Source of the DNA: Bacteroidota bacterium
GTDB lineage: Bacteria > Bacteroidota > Bacteroidia > Chitinophagales > UBA8649
Direction of reading: 5' to 3'
Length of the DNA stretch: 13,686 nucleotides
Assembly: GCA_003447535.1 (NCBI GenBank)
Contig: DLYY01000197.1
Coordinates: forward strand, 1-13,686
This document shows, piece by piece, positions 1 through 7,462 of this stretch; the first letter of the stretch is position 1; every line of letters starts with the position of its first letter. The notes under the pieces are model-generated. The model was not told the origin of the DNA. It searched no databases and worked only from the letters and a program-made list of their open reading frames with translations. The position numbers and the translations under genes are program-made.

Positions 1-1141
1 TCGTCCAAAACGAACCATCATAAGCACTTATACCATCGTAGATATAGGGATCTCCAGGACTTTTGGCCAATCCAAAATCCGTGCTACCTGAACTCACCCA
101 AACCTTATCCAATCCAGGTTCGATACGAAAGGCTTTGCCGCTGTATCGTTGACCTCCTAAAAAACGACGAGTTTGTGTATTGTCCTCAAAGATTTCTCGT
201 AGCCCTCCTCGATAATCACTGATATATACCTTGTCCTGAACTCTTTCGAGGTCCAATGGGTAGGATGAAGCGCCACTAAAGCGGATGTCAAAGCTTCCTT
301 CACTCCAAACAAAAATTTTTGATGAGTCCACAATGCCCGAGATGAAATCACCCTCTGTTTGTATCAAGTAGAGCGAATCGGATGCTACAAGTTGTACTGT
401 TTGATACCCCGATAATGGCATGAGAGCTGTAAGGCTGTCAAGTGATTCTAGTTTATAGAGGGTATCTAGGCTATGCACAAAACAAGCGCCTTCCCAGCGC
501 TCAATGCCTCCTGTAATTGATGGATTAATTGTGTTCCAGGATTGGAAATCCAATAGATTGCTTCCATTATTAAAGGCAACCTTTAGTCCTTCATTGGTTA
601 TAGCATACAAGGTATCTTCCGCTTTATTAAAGTCATAACATATCACGGATTGACCGCCATTTCCTATGATATAGGTCGCCTCAATTTCTAAATTGATTAA
701 ATCAACCACTACAATTCCAAAATCACAGGAAAGAAATGCCTTACTTCCCTCGGTATAAATAGAATTAATCAGTTTAGATCCTGTGACAGCAGAGTTTAGA
801 ATATCAGGGATGTTCGTTATAACTCCAAAATCGTTGACCAAGTCAATGTTGCTGTTTTCGTAGGCAATGATTAGGCTTCCAATTTCTGAATTCCAAGCGA
901 TTTGACGAATCTGGACATCGCTCAGTCCATTGGTTTTGTCATATGTCTCAATTTCTCCACTTGCTCTATCATAGCGCAATAATCCAGTAAGAGAGGCGGA
1001 CCAAATCGCCAGGTCGGTTGCCTCCAAAGCCGTTGACGTCTCATAACTGTTATGGTAGCGCCATGTATTGTACTGTTGTCCCCGAAGTAGGGTAGAAGTG
1101 CAAATCAATAGGTGCATAAAAATTAAACGGGCAAGCAGCAT
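1..1141 (-). CDS. porZ: PorZ-like type IX secretion protein, N-terminal half (cut by left edge)
   Basis: I translated this from the reverse complement; the frame is open from ATG at 1141 to base 1, about 380 codons, and continues outside the window. The N-terminus (MLLARLIFMHLLICTSTLLRG) is a signal peptide. Next come W-R-Y-H, LLRYDRASGEIETYDKTNGL, an IAYENSNIDLV segment, a GSKLINSIY segment and DFGIVVVDL. This is the order I know from the N-terminal beta-propeller of PorZ and related two-component-regulator propeller proteins. PorZ belongs to the cell-surface attachment complex (with PorU, PorV and PorQ) that fixes type IX cargo to lipopolysaccharide. The usual length is about 750-800 residues, so the C-terminal half is missing here. 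An in-frame ATG at 1153 is possible, but a likely promoter -7 box ends at 1158, which favours 1141. It is divergent from ileS. Family call fairly secure; the exact PorZ assignment is from motif memory. Confidence 0.75.
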   Translation of the reverse strand, partial: MLLARLIFMHLLICTSTLLRGQQYNTWRYHNSYETSTALEATDLAIWSASLTGLLRYDRASGEIETYDKTNGLSDVQIRQIAWNSEIGSLIIAYENSNIDLVNDFGVITNIPDILNSAVTGSKLINSIYTEGSKAFLSCDFGIVVVDLINLEIEATYIIGNGGQSVICYDFNKAEDTLYAITNEGLKVAFNNGSNLLDFQSWNTINPSITGGIERWEGACFVHSLDTLYKLESLDSLTALMPLSGYQTVQLVASDSLYLIQTEGDFISGIVDSSKIFVWSEGSFDIRFSGASSYPLDLERVQDKVYISDYRGGLREIFEDNTQTRRFLGGQRYSGKAFRIEPGLDKVWVSSGSTDFGLAKSPGDPYIYDGISAYDGSFWT

Positions 1142-1157
1142 TTTACATGGCATTTCA

Positions 1158-1188
1158 CGAATTTACATATTCGATGGTATAGGGCAAG
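1158..1188 (-). promoter_or_regulatory. Predicted porZ promoter, Bacteroidota type
   Basis: Read on the minus strand there is CTTG (1188-1185), then exactly 19 bases, then TAAATTCG (1165-1158). The Bacteroidota primary sigma consensus is TTTG, about 19 bp, TAnnTTTG, so the -33 box matches 3 of 4 and the -7 box 5 of 6 fixed bases. Transcription would begin near 1151, leaving a leader of about 10 nt before the ATG at 1141. It overlaps the predicted ileS promoter on the other strand. The call rests only on matching the consensus. Confidence 0.45.
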
Positions 1189-1204
1189 AACTTCCTTAAA
1201 TTTG
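1174..1204 (+). promoter_or_regulatory. Predicted ileS operon promoter, Bacteroidota type
   Basis: TAAATTTG at 1197-1204 is a perfect match to the Bacteroidota -7 element TAnnTTTG. Nineteen bases upstream lies ATGG (1174-1177), a weak -33 box (2 of 4). Because porZ diverges just upstream, the ileS-dksA-lspA transcript must start in this small gap, which supports the call. Initiation would fall near 1209-1212, after the TTG at 1202 and before the TTG at 1226. Confidence 0.5.
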
Positions 1205-1225
1205 GAGTGTAAAAGACAGAATACT

Positions 1226-4200
1226 TTGACAAAGTTTAGAAATACAGCAAATGAACAACTCAACCTACCTCAAATTGATGAGGCAGTACTAGCGTATTGG
1301 GGAAGAGAAAAAATCTTTACTCGTAGTGTTGACGAGCGCCCAAAAAATAGGCCTTTTGTTTTCTATGAGGGACCCCCATCCGCCAACGGCATGCCAGGTA
1401 TTCATCATGTAATGGCACGGACAGTCAAGGATGTATTTTGTCGATACAAGACCATGCAAGGTTACCGAGTGGAGAGAAAAGGAGGATGGGATACCCATGG
1501 ATTGCCAGTTGAGCTTAAAGTTGAACAAGAGTTAGGGATTACTAAAGAAGACATTGGGACAAAAGTCACCATTGAAGAATACAATGCCAAGTGCCGTGAG
1601 ACGGTCATGCGGTTTAAGTCTCATTGGGATGACCTTACACAAAAAATGGGGTACTGGGTTGATCTGGACAGTCCCTACATCACTTTTGAAAACAACTACA
1701 TTGAGTCAGTTTGGCACAATCTAAAACAACTTTGGGATAAAAATCTTTTGTACAAAGGATATACAATACAGCCCTATTCTCCTGCAGCGGGTACAGGCTT
1801 ATCGAGCCATGAGCTCAATCAACCCGGGGCCTATCGAGAAGTAAAGGATACCACAGTGGTTGCACAGTTTAAAGTCACCACCAATAAAGAGTCATCCTAC
1901 CTTCTTGACAGTGACCAAGAGGAGGTTTATCTGCTCGCTTGGACGACAACACCTTGGACGCTTCCATCCAACACGGCGTTAACCGTAGGCGCCTCTATTG
2001 ATTACGTAAAAATCAACACTTTTAATAAGTATACAAAAAAGGAAGTCAGTGTGATTCTGGCCGCAGCCTTAGTATCCAAATGGTTTACAGAAGATCAGTT
2101 TACTGCAGACTATACGTCTGACTATGAAGGAAAGTGTATTCCTGCTCGCCGCGTAGCAAGTTACACAGGTAGTCAGCTCGTAGGCCTTCGCTACGAGCAA
2201 CTCATAGGTGATAGTGTGCCAACGGATGGGGATGCCTTCAAAGTGATATCAGGATCCTTTGTTACTACTGAAGATGGAACGGGTATCGTACATACGGCAC
2301 CAAGTTTCGGAGCAGATGACCGTTCTGTAGCAGAAGAAAATAGTATAGGCAGTTTAACCCTTGTCGATGGCACAGGGAAGATGACGGATGGCGCTGGACC
2401 TTTTGCAGGGCGTTATGTTAAGAATTATACCGATGATGATTCGTATCAATCGCTTGATGTAGATATTGCTATTTATCTCAAGGAAAACAATCGAGCCTTT
2501 GATGTGCGTAAATATGCGCATAGCTATCCCCACTGTTGGCGAACCGATAAGCCCATTCTCTATTATCCTTTAGATTCTTGGTTTGTGCGCGTTTCCTCTC
2601 TAAGAAATGAGCTTGTGGCTACCAATAGTCAGATTCATTGGAAGCCTGTGCATACCGGGGAAGGACGATTTAAAAAGTGGTTAGAGGAAGTAAAAGATTG
2701 GAATCTTAGTCGCTCTCGTTTCTGGGGGATTCCTCTGCCGATATGGTCAACTGACTCTGGTGACGAAAGAGTGTGTATCGGTTCGATGGAAGAATTATCA
2801 AACGCTATTGACCAAGCCAACAAGGCCCTTGGATTAGAGCAGTCGCTTCCCGAGGACTTGCATAGACCTTATGTTGACGACGTGGTCCTTGTGTCGAGCA
2901 ATGGCGAGGTTATGAGGCGAGAATCGGAAGTTATTGACGTTTGGTTTGATTCGGGTTCTATGCCTTATGCTCAGTGGCATTACCCTTTTGAAAATAAAGA
3001 GGACTTTGACTATCAGTTCCCTGCAGATTTTATTGCAGAAGGGGTTGATCAAACGCGGGGCTGGTTTTACACGCTCCATGCTATATCCACCATGCTTCAC
3101 GGAAAACCTGCCTTTAAAAATGTAATTGCAAATGGCTTGGTGCAAGATAAAAATGGACAGAAAATGTCCAAGCGCTTGGGCAATGCAGTAGATCCTTTTG
3201 AAACACTAGCGAAGTATGGAGCCGATGCGACGCGATGGTATATGGTTACTAATGCTCCACCTTGGGATAATTTAAAATTTAATATCGAAGGAATTGGTGA
3301 GGTACAACGTAAGTTCTTTGGCACCTTGTATAACACTCTTTCCTTTTTTATGCGCTATGCGGATATTGATGCCTATCGATATGATGCAAGTGCAGCTGTT
3401 GACTATATCGATCGAAGTGAGTTGGATCAATGGATGCTTTCGGTCTATGCATCAACTGTCGAGCAATGCACAAGCCTATTGGATGATTATGACCCTACAC
3501 CTGCTGGTCGTTCAATTCAAACCATGATGATAGATCAAGTGTCTAACTGGTATGTGCGCCGCAGTCGTAGAAGATTTTGGAAGGGCGAAATGACAAGGGA
3601 TAAAAAAGCGGCCTATGACACACTGTTTGAGGTATTGTTAGGTACTGCGAAGCTAATGGCACCCATCGCTCCCTTCTTTGCAGAATGGATGTTTGATCGG
3701 CTATCAACCTACACTACGGAGGCAATGCATGACTCAGTTCATTTATCACCATGGCCCGATGCAACAGCGAAGCAAAGCAATCAAGAATTAATGCATAAAA
3801 TGCATATTGCTCAGCGCCTTTCTTCAATGGTATTAGGTATTCGAAAAGCGGAAAAGATAAGAGTCCGACAACCTCTATCAAGGATTTTAGTTCCCCTATC
3901 CAATGAGGTGACTTCTGAGTTAATGCAATCCATCGAGAGTATTATTCAAGAGGAAGTAAATGTCAAGGCTTTAGAGCTTATGCCGGAGGATCATCCTTTA
4001 ATGCAACGGAAGGCGAAGGCAAATTTCAAAACATTAGGTCGTCGATTAGGCAAGAAAATGAAAGCCACTGCTGCTTGTATTGCCCAATTGGGTTCCGAGG
4101 AGCTTAAAGAACTTCAGCAAAAGGGAATAATGAGTCTCACTATTGAAGGCGAAGTTATTGATATTACAGAGGCTGATGTCGAATGGATTACTGAGGATAT

Positions 4201-4528
4201 TAAGGGATGGAGTTTTGTCAGTGAGGGCAATCTGTCGGTGGCATTGGACGTTGAGGTGACAGAAGATTTACGCCAAGAAGGACTAGCAAGGGAACTTATC
4301 AATCGTTTTCAGAACCTTAGAAAATCAAGTGGTTTAGAGCTTACCGAACGAATTGATATCTTTCTAGAAGATTCCGCTTGGTTAAAAGATGTGATGGATT
4401 TGCATAAATCCTATATTTTCGCAGAAATTTTGGCAGATAAGGTACATTGGGGTGTTGATGGGATGCAAGCGGAGGTAGAAATCGATGACTACGTGTGCAC
4501 TATCGGACTTAAAAAAACTAATTCATGA
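1226..4528 (+). CDS. ileS: Isoleucyl-tRNA synthetase, IleRS2-like, with GXHH signature
   Basis: Cytoplasmic class I aminoacyl-tRNA synthetase that charges tRNA-Ile and edits mischarged valine. Numbering from TTG at 1226 gives 1100 residues, normal for the long Bacteroidota/eukaryote-like form. Visible in order: the signature region NGMPGIHHVMART with G-I-H-H at 58-61 where H-x-G-H is usual; WDTHG at 88-92; editing-domain TTTPWTLPSNT from 240 and GTGIVHTAP from 351, with H356 and D365 matching the E. coli editing residues H333 and D342; KMSKR at 646-650; an anticodon-binding helical domain at roughly 730-880; and a C-terminal extension like DUF5915, without the paired cysteines of the E. coli zinc module. 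No in-frame ATG precedes residue 56, so a TTG start is required. TTG at 1202 also fits the frame (eight more residues) but lies inside the predicted -7 box. The stop overlaps the next gene by ATGA. Confidence 0.96.
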   Translation: MTKFRNTANEQLNLPQIDEAVLAYWGREKIFTRSVDERPKNRPFVFYEGPPSANGMPGIHHVMARTVKDVFCRYKTMQGYRVERKGGWDTHGLPVELKVEQELGITKEDIGTKVTIEEYNAKCRETVMRFKSHWDDLTQKMGYWVDLDSPYITFENNYIESVWHNLKQLWDKNLLYKGYTIQPYSPAAGTGLSSHELNQPGAYREVKDTTVVAQFKVTTNKESSYLLDSDQEEVYLLAWTTTPWTLPSNTALTVGASIDYVKINTFNKYTKKEVSVILAAALVSKWFTEDQFTADYTSDYEGKCIPARRVASYTGSQLVGLRYEQLIGDSVPTDGDAFKVISGSFVTTEDGTGIVHTAPSFGADDRSVAEENSIGSLTLVDGTGKMTDGAGPFAGRYVKNYTDDDSYQSLDVDIAIYLKENNRAFDVRKYAHSYPHCWRTDKPILYYPLDSWFVRVSSLRNELVATNSQIHWKPVHTGEGRFKKWLEEVKDWNLSRSRFWGIPLPIWSTDSGDERVCIGSMEELSNAIDQANKALGLEQSLPEDLHRPYVDDVVLVSSNGEVMRRESEVIDVWFDSGSMPYAQWHYPFENKEDFDYQFPADFIAEGVDQTRGWFYTLHAISTMLHGKPAFKNVIANGLVQDKNGQKMSKRLGNAVDPFETLAKYGADATRWYMVTNAPPWDNLKFNIEGIGEVQRKFFGTLYNTLSFFMRYADIDAYRYDASAAVDYIDRSELDQWMLSVYASTVEQCTSLLDDYDPTPAGRSIQTMMIDQVSNWYVRRSRRRFWKGEMTRDKKAAYDTLFEVLLGTAKLMAPIAPFFAEWMFDRLSTYTTEAMHDSVHLSPWPDATAKQSNQELMHKMHIAQRLSSMVLGIRKAEKIRVRQPLSRILVPLSNEVTSELMQSIESIIQEEVNVKALELMPEDHPLMQRKAKANFKTLGRRLGKKMKATAACIAQLGSEELKELQQKGIMSLTIEGEVIDITEADVEWITEDIKGWSFVSEGNLSVALDVEVTEDLRQEGLARELINRFQNLRKSSGLELTERIDIFLEDSAWLKDVMDLHKSYIFAEILADKVHWGVDGMQAEVEIDDYVCTIGLKKTNS

Positions 4529-4911
4529 GCAAGACTAGTTACACAGATGCTGAGCTCCAGGAGTTTGAGGCAATCATATTAAAAAAAATGAACCGTGCAA
4601 AGGAGGACTTAAAAATTCTTCAAGAGCAAATTTCAAATGGCACAGGTAGTGGTGACGATGATTACAAGTTTAATGGGCTTGAGGATAGCAATGCGATGAC
4701 TGAAAAAGAACAGCTTAATCAAATGGCTGCTCGTCAAGCTAAGTTTATTTCGCATTTAGATAAAGCGCTTATGCGAATTAAAAATAGAACGTACGGGATT
4801 TGCCGTGAAACGGGCAATCTAATTGATGCCAAGCGCTTGCGTGCCGTACCCCATGCTACGTTAAGCATCGAAGCAAAACTCATCGAGTCGAAACGAAAAA
4901 GGCGTCGATAA
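4525..4911 (+). CDS. DksA/TraR-family protein lacking the zinc-finger cysteines
   Basis: A 128-residue member of the DksA/TraR family, whose proteins bind the RNA polymerase secondary channel and alter transcription initiation. Residues about 8-88 are charged and helical, fitting the coiled-coil arm. An acidic stretch (GLEDSNAMTEKEQ, 51-63) sits where DksA carries its functional acidic tip. The C-terminal part reads TYGICRETGNLI, then RLRAVPHATLSIEAK, which aligns with the DksA zinc finger, but only C93 remains: the other three cysteine positions appear to be T96, S114 and A117. This loss is, as I recall, common in Bacteroidota relatives, so the fold is probably held without metal. The start overlaps the ileS stop (ATGA) and lspA follows after one base, so the three are co-transcribed. 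Family call strong; whether it acts as a ppGpp-linked regulator cannot be told from sequence. Confidence 0.9.
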   Translation: MSKTSYTDAELQEFEAIILKKMNRAKEDLKILQEQISNGTGSGDDDYKFNGLEDSNAMTEKEQLNQMAARQAKFISHLDKALMRIKNRTYGICRETGNLIDAKRLRAVPHATLSIEAKLIESKRKRRR

Positions 4912-4912
4912 G

Positions 4913-5527
4913 TTGGAAACTTTCCGCAAAAACCCCGGGTATCTAGTGCTGGCTATTGTCTTCTTTGTTTTAATTGTAGACCAGGTTATCAAGATTTACA
5001 TTAAGACAAACTTTGAGTATGGAGAAAGCCACCACATTTTAGGTGGACTCCTGAATATTCAATTTGTAGAGAACCCTGGGATGGCTTTTGGATTTGAGTA
5101 TGGAGGAGCATTCGGTAAGTATATACTATCCATTTTTAGGCTGATCGCCATCTCCGTAATAATCGTATATCTCCGAAAGACGTTAAAGAAGGGTGAAATC
5201 AATTTGGCGTTCATTGTTTGTCTATCCCTGATTTTAGCAGGAGCGGTAGGCAATGTGATTGATTCAATGGCCTATGGGCTTTTATTTGATAGGGGTGGGG
5301 GATATCCCGGATTAGCGCAATGGGGAGGTTCTTATGCTCCATTTCTCCAGGGCCAAGTGGTTGATATGATTCAGTTTAATTTGTATTGGCCTGAATTTGT
5401 TCCTAGGCTCGGAGGCAAGCTTATTTTTTCCCCAATCTTTAATATTGCTGATTCGGCTATTTCGATTGCGGTAATGGCCTTTTTGTTTTTCCCTAAACGG
5501 ATTTTACCTCAGGAATCTACTCTTTAA
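4913..5527 (+). CDS. lspA: Lipoprotein signal peptidase (signal peptidase II)
   Basis: Inner-membrane aspartyl protease that removes the signal peptide from diacylglyceryl-modified prolipoproteins. 204 residues. Membrane segments are visible at about 9-30, 68-87, 97-115 and 174-194. Family motifs: VDQVIK (D23), VENPGMAFG with N54, AGAVGNVIDS with catalytic D117, and FNIADSAI with catalytic D180. The usual GNxxDR is GNVIDS here. D117 and D180 are 63 residues apart, against 19 in E. coli LspA (D124, D143). The inserted Gly/Pro-rich loop (about 125-170) would be periplasmic and is, as I recall, typical of Bacteroidota LspA. The start is TTG at 4913, one base after the TAA of the dksA-like gene; no ATG lies before residue 57, so TTG is needed to keep the first membrane segment. 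Its TAA overlaps the stop of the convergent ABC gene. Confidence 0.95.
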   Translation: METFRKNPGYLVLAIVFFVLIVDQVIKIYIKTNFEYGESHHILGGLLNIQFVENPGMAFGFEYGGAFGKYILSIFRLIAISVIIVYLRKTLKKGEINLAFIVCLSLILAGAVGNVIDSMAYGLLFDRGGGYPGLAQWGGSYAPFLQGQVVDMIQFNLYWPEFVPRLGGKLIFSPIFNIADSAISIAVMAFLFFPKRILPQESTL

Positions 5528-7371
5528 CTTTCGCTTTTCGCGTGACTTTGTGCTTGGTACAAGGTAAAGTAGAGTCCTTTGCTTTGGATAAGTGATTCAT
5601 GATCTCCTCGCTCTGCTATTGTACCTTCTTGCAAAACAAGAATTTCATCAGCACCTTGAATGGTGCTAAGTCTGTGAGCAATCGACAATGTTGTCCGCCC
5701 TGTCATGGCTGTTTTTAGTGCATTTAAGACACTCCTTTCTGCTGCCGAATCCAGCGATGATGTTGCCTCATCAAGTAAAAGAATATCCGGGTCAAATAGA
5801 AGTGCACGCGCTATCGTTAACCGCTGGCGCTGACCACCAGATAGTTGCAATCCTCGATCTCCAATCACAGTATCTAGCCCATCGGACGAATCCAGAATAA
5901 AACTCCAAGCATCCGCTTTTTTACAACACTCGATGACTATATTTTCTTCAAAGGTTTGGCCGAGCGTTAGATTTTGTCTAATGGTGTCGTGCAGCAGAAT
6001 AGGATCCTGGGTTACCAGTCCAAAACATCTTCTGTACGCTTCAATATCGAGATCTTGGATGCGATTTTGGTCTAGATAAATAGTGCCCATTGTAGGCTTG
6101 TAAAAACCAAGAATCAAATCAAAAATCGTTGATTTACCACTTCCAGATGTTCCTACAAGTGCAATATGTTTCCCTTTTTCAATATGGATGGATAGGTCGT
6201 TTAGGACGAGCCGTTCCACTTGGTCCTCATAGGTAAAGGATAGATTTTCAATACGAAGGTTTTGGGCCAATGAAAGGCTTTCTATTTTGGAATTTTCCCT
6301 TGTTGAAGTTGTAGAGTAAGCAGAAACTTCCGATAAAAAATGTTGGATTCGTTCTGCTGCGGCACTTCCTCTTTGGTAACTAAAGAATGCAGAAGAAAGA
6401 CTTTTTGCCGGCCCGACGATGTAACCAAAGGCGGCAATAAAAAAGATAAACTCTGAGGCAAATAGCTTACCATTGAATACAAAAAGGCTACCTACAATTA
6501 GAATAGAAGCGACCACGATAATGGCTAAAAACTCGGTCAAAGGACTTGCCAAGTATTTTCTAAAAAGCATGGACTGATAACCTTTCTTCCATGAATCATT
6601 CAAGTCGTCAAATCGTCGTTTTTCGTTGTCCTCAACACCATAGGCTTTAAACAGACGAAATCCAGTGATTGCCTCGCTAAAAAAGTCCATCAGCCTTCCT
6701 TGGTCATGCTGCACTGCTTTAGAATCTTGCTTGAGTTGTCGACCAAGACTTCCTATCAAAACCGCGACGACGGCGATGAGAACGAGGATAAATAGGGTAA
6801 GCATGGTTTGAATGGAAAACAAAATATACAGCAAGGCAAGAATGGTCAAGCTATCTCGAAAAAGGGCTTCAGCAATGTTGAGGATGCCATGTTCTATCTC
6901 GGTGAGATCATTGCTTGCCTTTGATAAAATTTGTCCTCTTCGATTGGATTTGATGTAGTGAAGGGAGGCGGAATTAAGTCCCTTGTAAAGCTTTTCTCTT
7001 AAGTTGGCGTAGACTTTTGTCCGCAATTTGGTCATAGCCCGGGAAGCTAAATATCTCGAGGCATTTTGAACGCAAGATGCGGTGATTAGCACAACAGCAA
7101 TACCATAAATTGCATAGATCGGTTGGCCCGAGGTCTCAACAAGAGTGGATAGCTCTTGCGTCAGCCATGCCTTGAGTTGGCCAAATCCCACACTTGGATT
7201 GTCGCCTGTAAATGACAGGCTTTGACTGCTAAAAATTATCTCTAAAAGAGGGATTAGAGTAGCAAGTGTGAAGAGGCTGAATAGTACTTGAATTGCTGTA
7301 TAAAGCACATAAAACAGGAAGTAACGTCTATGCGGCTTGACAATAGAAAGGATAAAAGTGGACGTTTTCAA
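5524..7371 (-). CDS. MsbA-like ABC exporter, fused permease and ATPase
   Basis: Half-transporter of 615 residues with one membrane domain and one nucleotide-binding domain, expected to work as a homodimer in the inner membrane. Hydrophobic segments lie at about 17-48, 85-108, 170-208 (two spans) and 278-322 (two spans). The ATPase domain begins near 372: Walker A GTSGSGKS (407-414), Q-loop Q455, signature LSGGQ (510-514), Walker B ILLLDE (530-535, catalytic E535) and H-loop H566. This is the MsbA/lipid-exporter subfamily; the cargo (lipid A core, another lipid or a drug) cannot be told from sequence. The only start that keeps the first membrane helix is TTG at 7371, because the first ATG codes for residue 113 and no in-frame ATG precedes a stop upstream. 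It is divergent from rbfA across a 91-bp gap and converges on lspA with overlapping stop codons. Confidence 0.92.
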   Translation of the reverse strand: MKTSTFILSIVKPHRRYFLFYVLYTAIQVLFSLFTLATLIPLLEIIFSSQSLSFTGDNPSVGFGQLKAWLTQELSTLVETSGQPIYAIYGIAVVLITASCVQNASRYLASRAMTKLRTKVYANLREKLYKGLNSASLHYIKSNRRGQILSKASNDLTEIEHGILNIAEALFRDSLTILALLYILFSIQTMLTLFILVLIAVVAVLIGSLGRQLKQDSKAVQHDQGRLMDFFSEAITGFRLFKAYGVEDNEKRRFDDLNDSWKKGYQSMLFRKYLASPLTEFLAIIVVASILIVGSLFVFNGKLFASEFIFFIAAFGYIVGPAKSLSSAFFSYQRGSAAAERIQHFLSEVSAYSTTSTRENSKIESLSLAQNLRIENLSFTYEDQVERLVLNDLSIHIEKGKHIALVGTSGSGKSTIFDLILGFYKPTMGTIYLDQNRIQDLDIEAYRRCFGLVTQDPILLHDTIRQNLTLGQTFEENIVIECCKKADAWSFILDSSDGLDTVIGDRGLQLSGGQRQRLTIARALLFDPDILLLDEATSSLDSAAERSVLNALKTAMTGRTTLSIAHRLSTIQGADEILVLQEGTIAERGDHESLIQSKGLYFTLYQAQSHAKSES

Positions 7372-7376
7372 TGTAT

Positions 7377-7405
7377 TTTGTGCTTGCTCATAGACAATAA
7401 CTTTT
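7377..7405 (+). promoter_or_regulatory. Possible rbfA promoter in the divergent gap
   Basis: TTTG at 7377-7380, 17 bases, then TAACTTTT at 7398-7405 (5 of 6 fixed bases of TAnnTTTG). The spacing is slightly shorter than the usual 19, and the leader before the ATG at 7463 would be about 50 nt. The 91-bp gap must also hold the promoter of the ABC gene, for which I see no convincing match. Weak call. Confidence 0.3.
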
Positions 7406-7462
7406 CTTAATCCAACGCATGGAAAAAGCTGTCGTTTAAGATAATCTCTCTACCTTCAATTT

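Noticed and set aside
157..351. Minus-strand 64-codon open frame in the porZ region
   Set aside because: It is in a different frame from the continuous 380-codon porZ frame, which has signal peptide and propeller motifs.
2834..3145. Minus-strand 103-codon open frame within ileS
   Set aside because: It lies opposite a strongly conserved synthetase region, has no recognisable motif, and is a by-product of codon use on the other strand.
4801..4911. Frameshift or decay in the dksA-like gene because cysteines are missing
   Set aside because: The frame is intact, surrounding finger residues are conserved, and Bacteroidota relatives are known to lack these cysteines.
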